A stretch of DNA of 64,000 nucleotides from Pseudoduganella dura (GTDB lineage: Bacteria; Pseudomonadota; Gammaproteobacteria; Burkholderiales; Burkholderiaceae_D): NCBI RefSeq assembly GCF_009727155.1, contig NZ_WNWM01000002.1, forward strand, positions 992,001 to 1,056,000, read 5' to 3'. Position numbers and translations under genes: made by a program. The notes below the pieces were generated by a model. That model was not told the DNA's origin and did no database searches. It saw only the letters and a program-made list of their open reading frames with translations. Of this stretch, positions 20,146-29,088 are shown one piece after another (positions within the stretch are counted from its first letter, which is position 1; the number at the start of each line of letters is the position of its first letter).

Positions 20146-21138
20146 CTACTTGCCCCAGCAGGCAGTCAGGCCGAAGGCGCTGTCCCGGCTCTCGACGCCG
20201 TCCTGCTTCCTGTCGGTGATCAGCGTGACGCCGGTATCGACATGGCCGGCCGCCTTCTTCCCGGTCTTCGCATAGGCGACCCCGGCATCCACCGCCAGGC
20301 CGGCCATTTTCAGCGGGTACTGCTGCGCGGTGGCCGCGATGACGCCGGCCTTGACGTCGCGCACGCCGGCGCAGCCGCCGTCGACCGAGACGATCAGCAC
20401 GTTCTTCTCCCTGCCGGCCGCCTTCAGCGCCTTGTAGGCCCCCGCCGCGGCGGGTTCGTTGATGGTGTAGACCACGTTGATGCCCGGGTTCTTCTGCAGG
20501 CAGTTTTCCATCGCCGTCTGGCCCTTGGCCTGGTCGCCGAAGCTGTCCGCCATGCAGACCACGCCGGCGGTCCTGGCCAGCCCCGCCGTCTTCGGCGTGA
20601 TGCCAGGCGCGCCGTAGCCGGCCAGGAAGCCGTTGTGACGGGCGATGCCGACCGGGTGGCCGGGAAACAGGTCGAGCGTGGCGATTTGCGCCGGCTTGCC
20701 GCCCATCGCGGTCCTGGCGTACTGGCCGATCAGCTGGCCGGCCTTGAAGTTGTCGGTGGCGAACAGCGCATCGGTCGCGTCCTGCGGGTCGGCCGGGCTG
20801 TCCAGCGCGATCACCATGATGCCCTGCTCGCGCGCTTTCCTGATCGCCGGGACGATGGCCCGGGAATCGTTGGGCGTGATCAGGATCGCCCTGGCGCCGG
20901 CGGAGATCATGTTTTCGATGGCCGTGACCTGCCCGGCGTTGTCGCCGTCGGACTTGCCCGCCGCCGTCAGCAATTTGGCGCCCTGCCGCTTGGCCGCGCT
21001 TTGCGCGCCCTCCTTCATCTTGACGAAGAAGGGATTGGTTTCGGTCTTGGTGATCAGGCCGACGATGGGTTCGGCGGCGAGCGCGGCGCCGGTGGTAGAT
21101 GCGATCAAGGCGAGCGCGAAGCAACGCTTTGCTGTCAT
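20146..21138 (-). CDS. Sugar ABC transporter substrate-binding protein (FrcB-like)
   Basis: The 330-residue periplasmic protein has a signal peptide cleaved near ALAA-EP (about residue 22). It then shows the Peripla_BP_4 pattern: VGLITKTETNPFFVKMKEGA at the start, ARAILITPNDSRAIVPAI in the middle and VVYTINEPAAAGAYKAL later. It resembles FrcB of the rhizobial fructose importer and related ribose/mannose binders. It is the first gene of the operon and would be its most expressed product. A strong AAGGAG-type site is not seen; GGAGAC lies before the ATG. Confidence 0.9.
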   Translation of the reverse strand: MTAKRCFALALIASTTGAALAAEPIVGLITKTETNPFFVKMKEGAQSAAKRQGAKLLTAAGKSDGDNAGQVTAIENMISAGARAILITPNDSRAIVPAIRKAREQGIMVIALDSPADPQDATDALFATDNFKAGQLIGQYARTAMGGKPAQIATLDLFPGHPVGIARHNGFLAGYGAPGITPKTAGLARTAGVVCMADSFGDQAKGQTAMENCLQKNPGINVVYTINEPAAAGAYKALKAAGREKNVLIVSVDGGCAGVRDVKAGVIAATAQQYPLKMAGLAVDAGVAYAKTGKKAAGHVDTGVTLITDRKQDGVESRDSAFGLTACWGK

Positions 21139-21213
21139 GCGGGTCTCCTGAAAAATTTTTTTATCTGGGATACGCCTTGGGTGGCGCTTGACGCAAATAT
21201 AGGCCAGCTTAAT

Positions 21214-21240
21214 TAATAAATCAATCAGTTTTATTTATTA
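21214..21240. promoter_or_regulatory. AT-rich inverted repeat, probable ROK repressor operator
   Basis: TAATAAA (21214-21220) and TTTATTA (21234-21240) form a perfect inverted repeat with a 13-bp spacer, in the divergent region between the sugar operon and the P-loop kinase gene. AT-rich operators with TTATT half-sites are known for ROK repressors such as NagC and Mlc. The region is strikingly AT-rich against the high-GC background. Binding by the ROK protein encoded at 16504-17763 is inferred, and one site could control both divergent units. Confidence 0.55.
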
Positions 21241-21360
21241 GTTGTGGCTTGCGCGCCAAGGTTGCATCGCCCCCGTTCGAGAGCTTGACCGGGCCTGGCG
21301 GGCGCCGCTAAGCTGCGCGGCAACGCGGGTGTTTCTTCCCGCTCATCAAAGGAACGCCCG

Positions 21361-22047
21361 ATGTCCAGCCCCACCGCGATACCTCCATCCCAGCTGCTGG
21401 CCGCCCTGCTGGCGCTGCGGCGGGGCCCCGGTCAGCGTGTCATCCTCGGCCTGGCGGGCGCGCCCGGCGCGGGCAAGTCCACCGTGGCCCGCCAGTTGGC
21501 CGATGCGCTGCCGGGGCGCGCGCTGGTCGTGCCGATGGATGGCTTTCACCTGGCCAATGCCGAGCTCGCGCGCCTGGGCCGCGCGGACCGCAAGGGCGCC
21601 GAGGATACGTTCGACAGTGCCGGCTACGTGGCATTGCTGGAGCGGCTTCGGCGCCGGCCGGCCGGCGAGACCGTGTATGCGCCCGACTATGTGCGCGGGC
21701 TGGAAGAAGGCGTGGCGGGCGCCATCGCCGTTCCGGAGGAAGTGGAACTCGTCATCACCGAGGGCAATTACCTGCTGCTCGAACACGGCCACTGGGCACG
21801 CGTGCGCCCGCTGCTCGATGCCGCCTGGTATGTGGACGTGGATGACGACCTGCGGCGCCGGCGCCTGGTCGAGCGCCACGTGCGTTTCGGACGCGGCGTC
21901 GAAGCGGCGCAGGCCTGGGTGGAGCACACCGACGAGCCGAATGCGCGCCGGATCGAGGCCAGCCGCGTGCATGCCGACCTGGTGTTGCGCACGGCGGCGG
22001 GCCGGCACGATGGTGCCGGCCCGCTGTTCCTGACTGCGCTTCACTGA
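21361..22047 (+). CDS. P-loop nucleoside/sugar kinase family protein (FrcK-like)
   Basis: The 228-residue protein has the P-loop GAPGAGKST at residues 33-41. VPMDGFHLAN follows, a motif shared by uridine kinase, phosphoribulokinase and pantothenate kinase-like proteins, and later VITEGNYLLL. This pattern matches the FrcK/YggC-type nucleoside triphosphate hydrolases often found beside FrcBCA sugar importers. Its substrate is unknown. It is divergent from the sugar operon and probably shares its regulation. AAAGGAAC precedes the ATG as a ribosome-binding site. Confidence 0.85.
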   Translation: MSSPTAIPPSQLLAALLALRRGPGQRVILGLAGAPGAGKSTVARQLADALPGRALVVPMDGFHLANAELARLGRADRKGAEDTFDSAGYVALLERLRRRPAGETVYAPDYVRGLEEGVAGAIAVPEEVELVITEGNYLLLEHGHWARVRPLLDAAWYVDVDDDLRRRRLVERHVRFGRGVEAAQAWVEHTDEPNARRIEASRVHADLVLRTAAGRHDGAGPLFLTALH

Positions 22048-22077
22048 AACCGGGCGGCGGGAAGCGGTGCAACAGGC

Positions 22078-25000
22078 TCAGAACTTGTAGGTCGCCCCCA
22101 CGAAATAGCGCCGTCCCGACCACGCCAGCTCGTTGCGCCGCGACGTGGAACCGGCATTCAGGAACTGCCCTTCATCCGTCAGGTTCTTGCCTTCCACCGA
22201 CAGGGTCAGGTTCTCCGTGGCGCGGAACTGCAGCTTGGCGTCCAGGAAGCCCGCCTTTTCGCCATATACCGGCAGCGAGGCGTTCGAGTCCACCGTGCCG
22301 GTGTAGTAACCGTCGCGGTAGTTGTAGGCGAGGCGCGCATTCCACTGGTCCTTGTCGTACCAGATGCCCACGTTATAGCTGTTGCGCGACATGCCGGGGT
22401 ACGGCAGCACCGAGTTGTCCAGCGGGTTCAGCAGCTCCTTGCCGGCCGCGTAGTCGAAGCTCATGCGGGTGTAGTTGGCGTCCAGCCCCAGGCCGCTGAA
22501 CAGGCCCGGCAGCATCGTCAGCGCCGTGCGGCCCGCCAGTTCCCAGCCCTTCGTCGTGGCGCCTTCGCTGTTGATCGACGTCTTCACGTCCCACCGCGTG
22601 CCGTCGCCGAACACGTCCACGTTCCCGATCGTCACGTCGTTCTGGATGTAGGTGCGGATATCCTTGCGGAAGAACGCCAGCGACAGCTGGCTGTCGGCCG
22701 ACGGATACCACTCCACGCTGGCATCCTTGTTGGTGGCGCGGAACGGCTTCAGGTCCACATTGCCGGCGGTGCAGTCGTCGGCGCTGCCGTCGCCGCCGAA
22801 CTGCGACTGGCCGCTGCCGGCGATGCAGCTGATGTTCGGCGTCATCTTGTCGATCAGCGGCCGCGCCATCACCTTGCCCCAGCCGATGCGGGCCACCAGC
22901 CTGTCCGGCACCAGCCAGCCGGCCAGGTTCACGCTCGGCAGCACGTCGCTGTACTTGTTCTCGTACGTGACGATCCGGTTGGCCTTGATGGTCTCGACGC
23001 GCACGCCGTTCGCATCGTTCGAATACACGCGGGACGACTGCAGGCCCGTGGCGCGGGTGCGGGTGCCGGCATAGCGCACGCCCACGTTGCCGTCCCATTC
23101 CACGCCGAACAGCTCGTGCGCGAAGTCGGCCCGCACGTAGAACGCGCGAATGCTTTCCTCCACGGCGAACTGCGGCGGCATCGGATACGACTTGCCGTCG
23201 CTGCCGATCGAGTTGCGCAGCAAGTCATGGTTATAGCGCGACAGGTCGAAGAACTGGGTGGAATTGGCGAAGCTCGGCGCCATCCAGCCGGTCGGGTAGC
23301 CCGACAGGCCGCCGTAGCCGTTCAGGAAGCTGCCCGGCGTGTTGGTGCGGATCGCATCCACCAGCGACGTCATCTGCCCCGCCGTCACATAGCGCGTGGT
23401 GTTGTTGGCGGTCAGCCCGGTGCCCGGGATGATGGCGCCGTTGTTCTGCAATGTACCGGTCTTGTTGAGCGGATTGTAGATGATCTCGTGCAGCACTTCC
23501 GGGCTGCGCACGATCACGTCGTCCGCCGTGCTGTTCGGATCGCCGGTGACCATGTAGCCGGTCCAGCGGTATTGCTCGGAAGTGGACTTGCGGCCCTGGC
23601 CGCCGAATGCGATCGACTTGAGGAACGGCAGGTTCGGCCGGTACTTGAAGTCCAGCTTGACCTGGTCTTCCGTGTTGTCGGTGAACGATGGCTGGTACTG
23701 CGACCGGATGCGGGTATAGGTGCTGCTGTCGTTCGGGTCGAAACCGGCCGGGAAGTTGAACTTCGGCAGGCCCTGGTCGTCCAGCGTCACCTTCAGGCCC
23801 GGGATGTTGCCGGCCATTGAGATCAGGTTGGTGTGCAGCTCGTAGAACGAATCGGTCTTGGCGACCAGGCCTTCGGCCGACCACTGGCTGTTCTTCCAGT
23901 TGAAACCGGCGGAACGGTAGTTCGAGTTGATGTTCAGCGCGAAGTCGCGAGCCGCCGTATCGAAGTTGTACGACGCGCCCTGCCCCGGCACGTTCTGGCA
24001 CGTGCCGGCACTGAACTCCGTCATCACGTGATTGTTGAACGACATGCCCGGTGGCGTGACGCCGGCAGGCGGATTGGCGCACGTGGCCGTGGCGGACCCC
24101 GGCAGGATAGCGCCGTTGGCGCCATACGTGGGCGCCACGCCGCCCGTGGAGAAGCGGTTCAGCGAGCCGAAATCCGTCGTGTAGTTACGGTCGTTCAGCA
24201 TCTGCTTCTGGTCGTTCTTGTTGTAGCGCGCCCAGACATCGAGGCCGGCGTTGACCTTGTACTGCGCGGTCAGCTCGGCCGAGGAGCGCTTGTGGTCGCG
24301 CGTCCAGATGCCGTAGCGCGGCACGCCCGGCGAGTAATCGTTCCACTGGCTCTCGCAGGCCGTCCTGTTGGCGCCGGTGAGCGCGGCGCAGCCGGCCTTG
24401 GTGCTCACCGCGGCCGCGGCGGAGTTCAGGCTGGTGTTGGTCTTGTCGGGCGAGAAATCCCAGTCGCGCAGGTAGCGCCAGTTACTGTTGCGCACGTAAT
24501 CGTTCTGCGTGTAGACCTTGTCGTACACCAGGTTGGCCATCAGGCCCAGGCGGCCATCGAGGAACTTGTCGGCCAGCAGCAGGCTGCCGCGCGGCTGCAC
24601 GGCGCCGCGGTTCGTGCTGTGCTCGCCTTCGAGCTTCACGACCACCGTGCGCTTCTTGAAGTCCAGCGGCATGTTGGTCTTGATGCTGACGGTGCCGCCG
24701 ATGCCGCCCTCGGTCTGGTCGGCGGTCACGCCCTTGAACACGTCGATCGACTTGATCAGTTCGGCCGGCAGTTCGCGCAGCTCGGCGCCGCGCCCGGCCG
24801 TGCCGTTGGTGGAGAGCACGGACAACCCGTTGATCTCGATGCGGTTCAGGTTCGCTTCCACGCCGCGGATGTTCACCTGCGAGCCTTCGCCGAAATCGCG
24901 CGACAGCTGCACGCCGGTTACGCGCGACAGCGCCTCGCCCACGTTCTTGTCGGGGAATTCGCCGATATCCTCGGCCACGATCGAATCGACCACGGTGGCG

Positions 25001-25194
25001 GCGTTCTTCTTGCGGTCGATGGCCGAGGCCACCGAGGCGCGGGTGCCGGACACGACGACGACATTGGCGGTTTCCGCGGCGGGCGCCTGCTGCGCGCCGG
25101 CGGTGGGAATGGACAGCAGGGATACGGCGGTGGCTACGGCGGCGGCGCAAACGGTGGGACGGATGCGGTAGCGTGGGGGGCGGTTCGATGGCAT
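22078..25194 (-). CDS. Large TonB-dependent receptor (Xanthomonas-Caulobacter carbohydrate type)
   Basis: The 1038-residue outer-membrane protein has a signal peptide ending near TAGAQQ. The plug contains IGEFPDKNVGEALSRVTGV and QVNIRGVEANLNRIEINGLS, the signature of the TonB-Xanth-Caul subfamily that usually takes up oligosaccharides. The barrel ends in the aromatic F. The ATG at 25194 has GGAG upstream and precedes the signal peptide; the frame is open for 50 codons further upstream but without signal features. Its position beside the sugar ABC module suggests that both handle related carbohydrates. The exact ligand is unknown. Confidence 0.92.
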   Translation of the reverse strand: MPSNRPPRYRIRPTVCAAAVATAVSLLSIPTAGAQQAPAAETANVVVVSGTRASVASAIDRKKNAATVVDSIVAEDIGEFPDKNVGEALSRVTGVQLSRDFGEGSQVNIRGVEANLNRIEINGLSVLSTNGTAGRGAELRELPAELIKSIDVFKGVTADQTEGGIGGTVSIKTNMPLDFKKRTVVVKLEGEHSTNRGAVQPRGSLLLADKFLDGRLGLMANLVYDKVYTQNDYVRNSNWRYLRDWDFSPDKTNTSLNSAAAAVSTKAGCAALTGANRTACESQWNDYSPGVPRYGIWTRDHKRSSAELTAQYKVNAGLDVWARYNKNDQKQMLNDRNYTTDFGSLNRFSTGGVAPTYGANGAILPGSATATCANPPAGVTPPGMSFNNHVMTEFSAGTCQNVPGQGASYNFDTAARDFALNINSNYRSAGFNWKNSQWSAEGLVAKTDSFYELHTNLISMAGNIPGLKVTLDDQGLPKFNFPAGFDPNDSSTYTRIRSQYQPSFTDNTEDQVKLDFKYRPNLPFLKSIAFGGQGRKSTSEQYRWTGYMVTGDPNSTADDVIVRSPEVLHEIIYNPLNKTGTLQNNGAIIPGTGLTANNTTRYVTAGQMTSLVDAIRTNTPGSFLNGYGGLSGYPTGWMAPSFANSTQFFDLSRYNHDLLRNSIGSDGKSYPMPPQFAVEESIRAFYVRADFAHELFGVEWDGNVGVRYAGTRTRATGLQSSRVYSNDANGVRVETIKANRIVTYENKYSDVLPSVNLAGWLVPDRLVARIGWGKVMARPLIDKMTPNISCIAGSGQSQFGGDGSADDCTAGNVDLKPFRATNKDASVEWYPSADSQLSLAFFRKDIRTYIQNDVTIGNVDVFGDGTRWDVKTSINSEGATTKGWELAGRTALTMLPGLFSGLGLDANYTRMSFDYAAGKELLNPLDNSVLPYPGMSRNSYNVGIWYDKDQWNARLAYNYRDGYYTGTVDSNASLPVYGEKAGFLDAKLQFRATENLTLSVEGKNLTDEGQFLNAGSTSRRNELAWSGRRYFVGATYKF

Positions 25195-25226
25195 CTCTCT
25201 GGTCTCCTGGATCTTATTATCAGCAT

Positions 25227-25244
25227 GAAAGGTGGTTACCTTTC
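25227..25244. promoter_or_regulatory. Palindromic operator candidate upstream of the large TonB receptor
   Basis: GAAAGGT (25227-25233) and ACCTTTC (25238-25244) form perfect 7-bp arms around GGTT, about 33 bases upstream of the receptor start codon. That is the right place for a repressor site overlapping the promoter or leader. It does not resemble the AT-rich repeat of the sugar operon, so a different regulator is likely. The regulator is unknown. Confidence 0.5.
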
Positions 25245-25416
25245 GAGCCGATTCTAGAAGAAGCGCGACGCCAGTTGAGCGGTACGGCGACAAACGGTCA
25301 GCGGGTTGACTGATAGCGGGCGAAAAGTATGAAGGCAACAACAAGCTGAAATATCAGCTTGCAGGCGGGTGTGACATGCGGTATATGGTCACGCTACCAG
25401 AGGGTTGCGAGCGCGG

Positions 25417-26577
25417 TCAGGGCTGGCCGTGCTGGCGACCGTATTCCCAGTGCCACGGCATGCCGGTATCGCCCAGCGCGGCCTGCACGATGCCTGCGAA
25501 CGCCCGCTCGGCCCGCACGTCGTTGGACAGGATGACAACGCAGCGGCGCTGCGTGCGCAGGCACACCAGCATGTTGCCGGTGGAATCGTTGTGACCGCCC
25601 TTGAAGAAACCCGGTCCCTGCGGCCCCGTGAACGCGACCACGCCCAGGCCTGCGGCAAGGCCGGGTATCCGCTCCTCTGGCGGTGCTTCGGGCTGCAGCG
25701 TGGGGAACTGGGAGCGCGTGGTGACGGCAAGCGCGGGCCGCAGCAGTTCGTCATGCGCCGCCTTGCCCAAACCTTCGCCGTTCACCAGCGCCGTGGCGAA
25801 GCGGGCCATGTCGACGATCGTCGTATCCATCGAACCCGCCGCGCGCACGCGGCTGCGCTCGTCGTGCGGTGCCGGCTTGCCGTCGGCAGTCCAGCCGTCG
25901 GCCAGATTGCGGGCGAACGCCGCGCGCCAGACGAGGCTCGTGTCGCGCATGCCGAAGCGGTCGAATACGCGCCGCTGCAGTTCCGCGCCCACGTCCAGCC
26001 CCAATCCCCGTTCGAGGGCGAACTGCAGCAGGATGATGCCCTCGCCGGAATAGGCATACCGGCTGCCGGGTTCGAAGTGGATGCGCAGCTTGCCGTCCGG
26101 CTCGACGAAGGCGAAGTTCGCGAAGCCGGTCGCATGGGTGAGCGCCATGCGCGGCGTGATGCGACGCCAGCGCTCGTCGCCGCGCAGGTCGCCCCAGTTG
26201 CCGTAGGCGGCCAGGTTGCCGTAATCGGGCAGCGGCTGCGGCAGGAGGCTGGCGAGCGGCTGGTCGAGGTCCAGCTTTTTCTCGCCGGCCAGCTGCGCCA
26301 CCAGGTAGGCGAACACCGTCTTGGTCAGCGAGGCGCCGTACATGATCGTGTCCGGCTCCAGCTTCGCGCCGGATGCATTGCGCTCGCCATACGTACGGAT
26401 GAAGGCCGGCCTGCCGGGCTCGATGACGGCGACGGCCAGGCCGCGGGCGCCGGTGGCGCGCAGGCCGGACTCGATGGCGGTTTCGATCGCGGCGATCGGG
26501 GATGGCGGCGGTTCGGGCACCGCGCTGACGGCGGTCGCGAAGGATGCGGCTACGGCGCAGCAGAGCAATGTTTTCAT
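25417..26577 (-). CDS. Serine hydrolase, beta-lactamase class C / penicillin-binding fold
   Basis: The 386-residue protein has a signal peptide ending around AVSA-VP (residue 19-20) and so acts in the periplasm. The SxxK nucleophile motif is SLTK at residues 83-86 (GASLTKTVFAYL). A YAYSGEG segment near residue 181 occupies the Y-x-N position with G in place of N, and GGHND near 340 stands for the third (HxG/KTG) motif. The family includes beta-lactamases, esterases and D-amino peptidases; the altered second motif argues against a classical beta-lactamase. The ATG at 26577 has GGGAG upstream. Confidence 0.88.
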   Translation of the reverse strand: MKTLLCCAVAASFATAVSAVPEPPPSPIAAIETAIESGLRATGARGLAVAVIEPGRPAFIRTYGERNASGAKLEPDTIMYGASLTKTVFAYLVAQLAGEKKLDLDQPLASLLPQPLPDYGNLAAYGNWGDLRGDERWRRITPRMALTHATGFANFAFVEPDGKLRIHFEPGSRYAYSGEGIILLQFALERGLGLDVGAELQRRVFDRFGMRDTSLVWRAAFARNLADGWTADGKPAPHDERSRVRAAGSMDTTIVDMARFATALVNGEGLGKAAHDELLRPALAVTTRSQFPTLQPEAPPEERIPGLAAGLGVVAFTGPQGPGFFKGGHNDSTGNMLVCLRTQRRCVVILSNDVRAERAFAGIVQAALGDTGMPWHWEYGRQHGQP

Positions 26578-26655
26578 GCTGACGGCTCCCGGTTGAAGGC
26601 CGCCCCCGGGCTGTGCGGGAAGCGGCGTCAAGGTTGTTGCGACGGTGCCGCTACA

Positions 26656-27132
26656 TCACGATGATGTCAGGCGGCGATACAGCAGGATTGCGCCGGCAAG
26701 CAAGACGCCGCCTAAGCCGGTCACGACCAGGCGCCATGCCATTTCGCGTGCGACGCGGGACTTGATCCACCGGCGAGGTTCGGGCGGATGGGCCTGGTCC
26801 CATTCCGCCTGGTCGTCGGGGTGGATATACGTGTCGTCGAGGGAACGATAGGTTTCCCATTCGTCGCCGCGTACCCGGGCACCAAGGTATCCCGCCAGTT
26901 CGATCATCAGTTCGAGGAACCGGTCGCTCGGATTTGTCGCCCACAGTTCGTCGTCTTCCACGACCAGGATCTCGCTTTCGTCGTTCAGCGCCGGCGGGTA
27001 CAGGCGGAGCTCACTGCCGGGACCGATGTCGAGACGTCCCGCCATGGGAACGATGGCGCGGCGCACCTCGTCTTCGGTGATCGGTTGCCGGATGCCCGCC
27101 TCGGTGCGGAGAATGGTGACGTGATAGCCCAT
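26656..27132 (-). CDS. Hypothetical protein with C-terminal membrane anchor
   Basis: The 158-residue product begins MGYHVTILRTEAGIRQPITE and consists of an acidic soluble region followed by a basic stretch (RRWIKSRVAREMAWR). One transmembrane helix comes near the C-terminus (about residues 131-152), then RRLTSS. It therefore looks tail-anchored with the bulk in the cytoplasm. The motif ITEDEVRRAI suggests a small helical domain. I do not recognise the family. The frame stays open upstream to 27291, but the ATG at 27132, with AGGA 13 bases upstream, best fits the start of structured sequence. Start uncertain. Confidence 0.6.
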   Translation of the reverse strand: MGYHVTILRTEAGIRQPITEDEVRRAIVPMAGRLDIGPGSELRLYPPALNDESEILVVEDDELWATNPSDRFLELMIELAGYLGARVRGDEWETYRSLDDTYIHPDDQAEWDQAHPPEPRRWIKSRVAREMAWRLVVTGLGGVLLAGAILLYRRLTSS

Positions 27133-27289
27133 CTGGCTGAGTTCCTCGAAAGATGGTTCCGTGTGACGACTGCCAGGCATCGCGGCACCGGATGACATCT
27201 CGACAGTGCAGTACCATGCTGCCATTTTAGCAACCATCACCTCACCTGTGCAGGCAGCCGGCCATGAGGTGCACAGAATGGAGCCGAAC

Positions 27290-27595
27290 ATGAGTCTTCA
27301 CGTTATCACCGCCACTCCGACCCACGCGACAGTCATCGCATCGCTGATCACCGCGCTGACGCAGGAAATCTGCGACCGCTGCAACGACCAGTCGCAGTTC
27401 GAGCACAACGAAACGCTGACCAGCCAGTTATGCGCGCGCTGGATCGACGAGGGGATTTACACGGTACTGCTGGCCTGCAGCGGCGATCGCGCCGTGGGCG
27501 TGGTGACGATTGCGGAAATCCATGCATTGTATGCGGAGGGGAAGATCGGCATCATCCAGGAGTGTTACGTGCTGCCGGCGTACCGGAACCGCTGA
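27290..27595 (+). pseudogene. Truncated GNAT-family N-acetyltransferase
   Basis: The 101-residue product starts MSLHVITATPTHATVIASLI, has the N-terminal half of a GNAT domain, and ends at YVLPAYRNR. In intact GNAT proteins the motif A loop (RxxGxG/A), which binds acetyl-CoA pyrophosphate, follows at exactly this point. The stop therefore removes the cofactor site. None of the three frames downstream restores a GNAT C-terminus that I can recognise. A GGAG site 6 bases before the ATG shows that the start was functional. An inverted repeat at 27617-27634 follows just after the break. Confidence 0.6.
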
Positions 27596-27616
27596 GCCGC
27601 AGGTCCTGTCGGTCAA

Positions 27617-27634
27617 GGCGGATCGTGATCCGCC
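27617..27634. repeat. Short inverted repeat after the truncated GNAT gene
   Basis: GGCGGATC (27617-27624) and GATCCGCC (27627-27634) form perfect 8-bp arms with 2 bases between them. It lies between the convergent truncated GNAT gene and the sulfatase gene. It may contribute to transcript ending or mark the break point, but there is no T-tract. Confidence 0.4.
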
Positions 27635-27648
27635 CTGCCCGCGCTGCG

Positions 27649-29076
27649 TCAGTCCGTCCCCTCCGGCGCATACTTGTCCGCCTGCGCCTTGCCGTTCACG
27701 CCGTGCGTGCGCACTTCCGCCGTGATCGGCAGCATGTCGGTATTCCACTGCTCCCACTGCGCCTTCAGGTCGGCCAGTTTTTCCGGATGCTTGCGGGCCA
27801 GGTTGGCGCGCTCGCGCTGGTCCTTCGACAGGTCGAACAGGAACTCGTTGCCGTTCAGCTTCAGGTACTTCCAGTCGCCGGCGCGCACGGCGCGCTGGGC
27901 ATTGGCTTTATAGCGCCAGAATAGCGTGCGCTCGGCGGGCTTCTCTTCGCCGAGCAGCACCGGCAGCAGGTTCCTGCCGTCGGGCGGATGCGACGCGGCC
28001 GGTTCGGTGCCGGCGGCGGCCAGCAATGTCGGCAGCCAGTCCATGCTGATCGCGACCTGCTCGCTCACCTGCCCCGCCTTGATCTTCGCCGGCCAGCGGA
28101 TGATGCCCGGCACGCGGATGCCGCCTTCGAGCAGTTCGGTTTTCTGGCCGGAGAACGGCCACGTCTTCGAGAAGCGCTCGCCGCCGTTGTCGCTGCTGAA
28201 GATCACGATCGTGTTCTCGGCCAGGCCCTTCTGCTCCAGCGTCTTCAGCACGCGGCCGATCGACGCATCCAGCGCCACCACCATCTTCGCGTAGGTGGCC
28301 AGGTCGCCGCCGTCGTAATGGAAGATGTTCGAGATCTGCTTCGAGGTTTCAGCGTCTTGCGGGCCTTCCCACGGCCAGTGCGGCGCCGTGTAGTGCAGCG
28401 ACAGGAAGAACGGCTTGTCGGCCGAATGCTTCTTGATGTAGCCGGACGCGCGGTCGCCCAGCAGGTCGGTGTAGTAGCCCACCTCGGAGACCGGCGTCTC
28501 GCCCTCGTACAGATCTTCCTTCACGTTCGGGCCCACGCCCGGCTTGTGCGTGAAATAATCGATCGCGCCGCCATAGTTGCCGTAGAAGGTTTCATAGCCG
28601 CTCTTCAGCGGGCCGAAGTTCGGCAGCGAACCCAGGTGCCACTTGCCGAACAGCGCGGTGCGGTAGCCAGCGGCCTTCAGCAGCGAAGGCAGCGTGGGGT
28701 GATCCGGCGGCAGGCCGATCGTGTCCGAGGCGCCGTGGATCGGCTCTTCCAGGCCACCGCGCAGCCGGTACTGGTAGCGGCCCGTGATCAGGCCGAAGCG
28801 GGTGGCCGAGCAGACGGCGGAATTCGAATAGGCCTGGGTCAGGCGCAGGCCCTGGGCGGCCAGCTTGTCCAGGTTCGGCGTCCTGAAATCGGTATTGCCA
28901 TAGACGGACAGGTCACCCCAGCCCAGGTCATCCGCGAGAATGAAAATGATGTTCGGCTTGCCTCCGGCGGCACCGCGCGCGGCCTTGCCGAGGGCGATGG
29001 CCGGCAGCACGGCCAGCGTGGACAAGCCGCCGACGACGGCGCGACGTTTCGGGTTGAAACTGCGATCGATGCTCAT
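27649..29076 (-). CDS. Tat-exported sulfatase (arylsulfatase type)
   Basis: The 475-residue enzyme hydrolyses sulfate esters. The leader has paired arginines (PKRRAVVGGLS, residues 9-19) and a hydrophobic segment, consistent with Tat export. Metal-binding DD lies at residues 49-50 (ILADDLGWGD). The formylglycine motif is CSATR with the modified Cys89, followed by the usual TGRY. KWHLG and SSDNGG supply further active-site residues. Length is normal. It starts 12 bases after the TonB receptor with AAGGAGGAG upstream, so it is coupled to it. No formylglycine-generating enzyme gene is in the window. Confidence 0.94.
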   Translation of the reverse strand: MSIDRSFNPKRRAVVGGLSTLAVLPAIALGKAARGAAGGKPNIIFILADDLGWGDLSVYGNTDFRTPNLDKLAAQGLRLTQAYSNSAVCSATRFGLITGRYQYRLRGGLEEPIHGASDTIGLPPDHPTLPSLLKAAGYRTALFGKWHLGSLPNFGPLKSGYETFYGNYGGAIDYFTHKPGVGPNVKEDLYEGETPVSEVGYYTDLLGDRASGYIKKHSADKPFFLSLHYTAPHWPWEGPQDAETSKQISNIFHYDGGDLATYAKMVVALDASIGRVLKTLEQKGLAENTIVIFSSDNGGERFSKTWPFSGQKTELLEGGIRVPGIIRWPAKIKAGQVSEQVAISMDWLPTLLAAAGTEPAASHPPDGRNLLPVLLGEEKPAERTLFWRYKANAQRAVRAGDWKYLKLNGNEFLFDLSKDQRERANLARKHPEKLADLKAQWEQWNTDMLPITAEVRTHGVNGKAQADKYAPEGTD

Positions 29077-29088
29077 GTGTTCTCCTCC

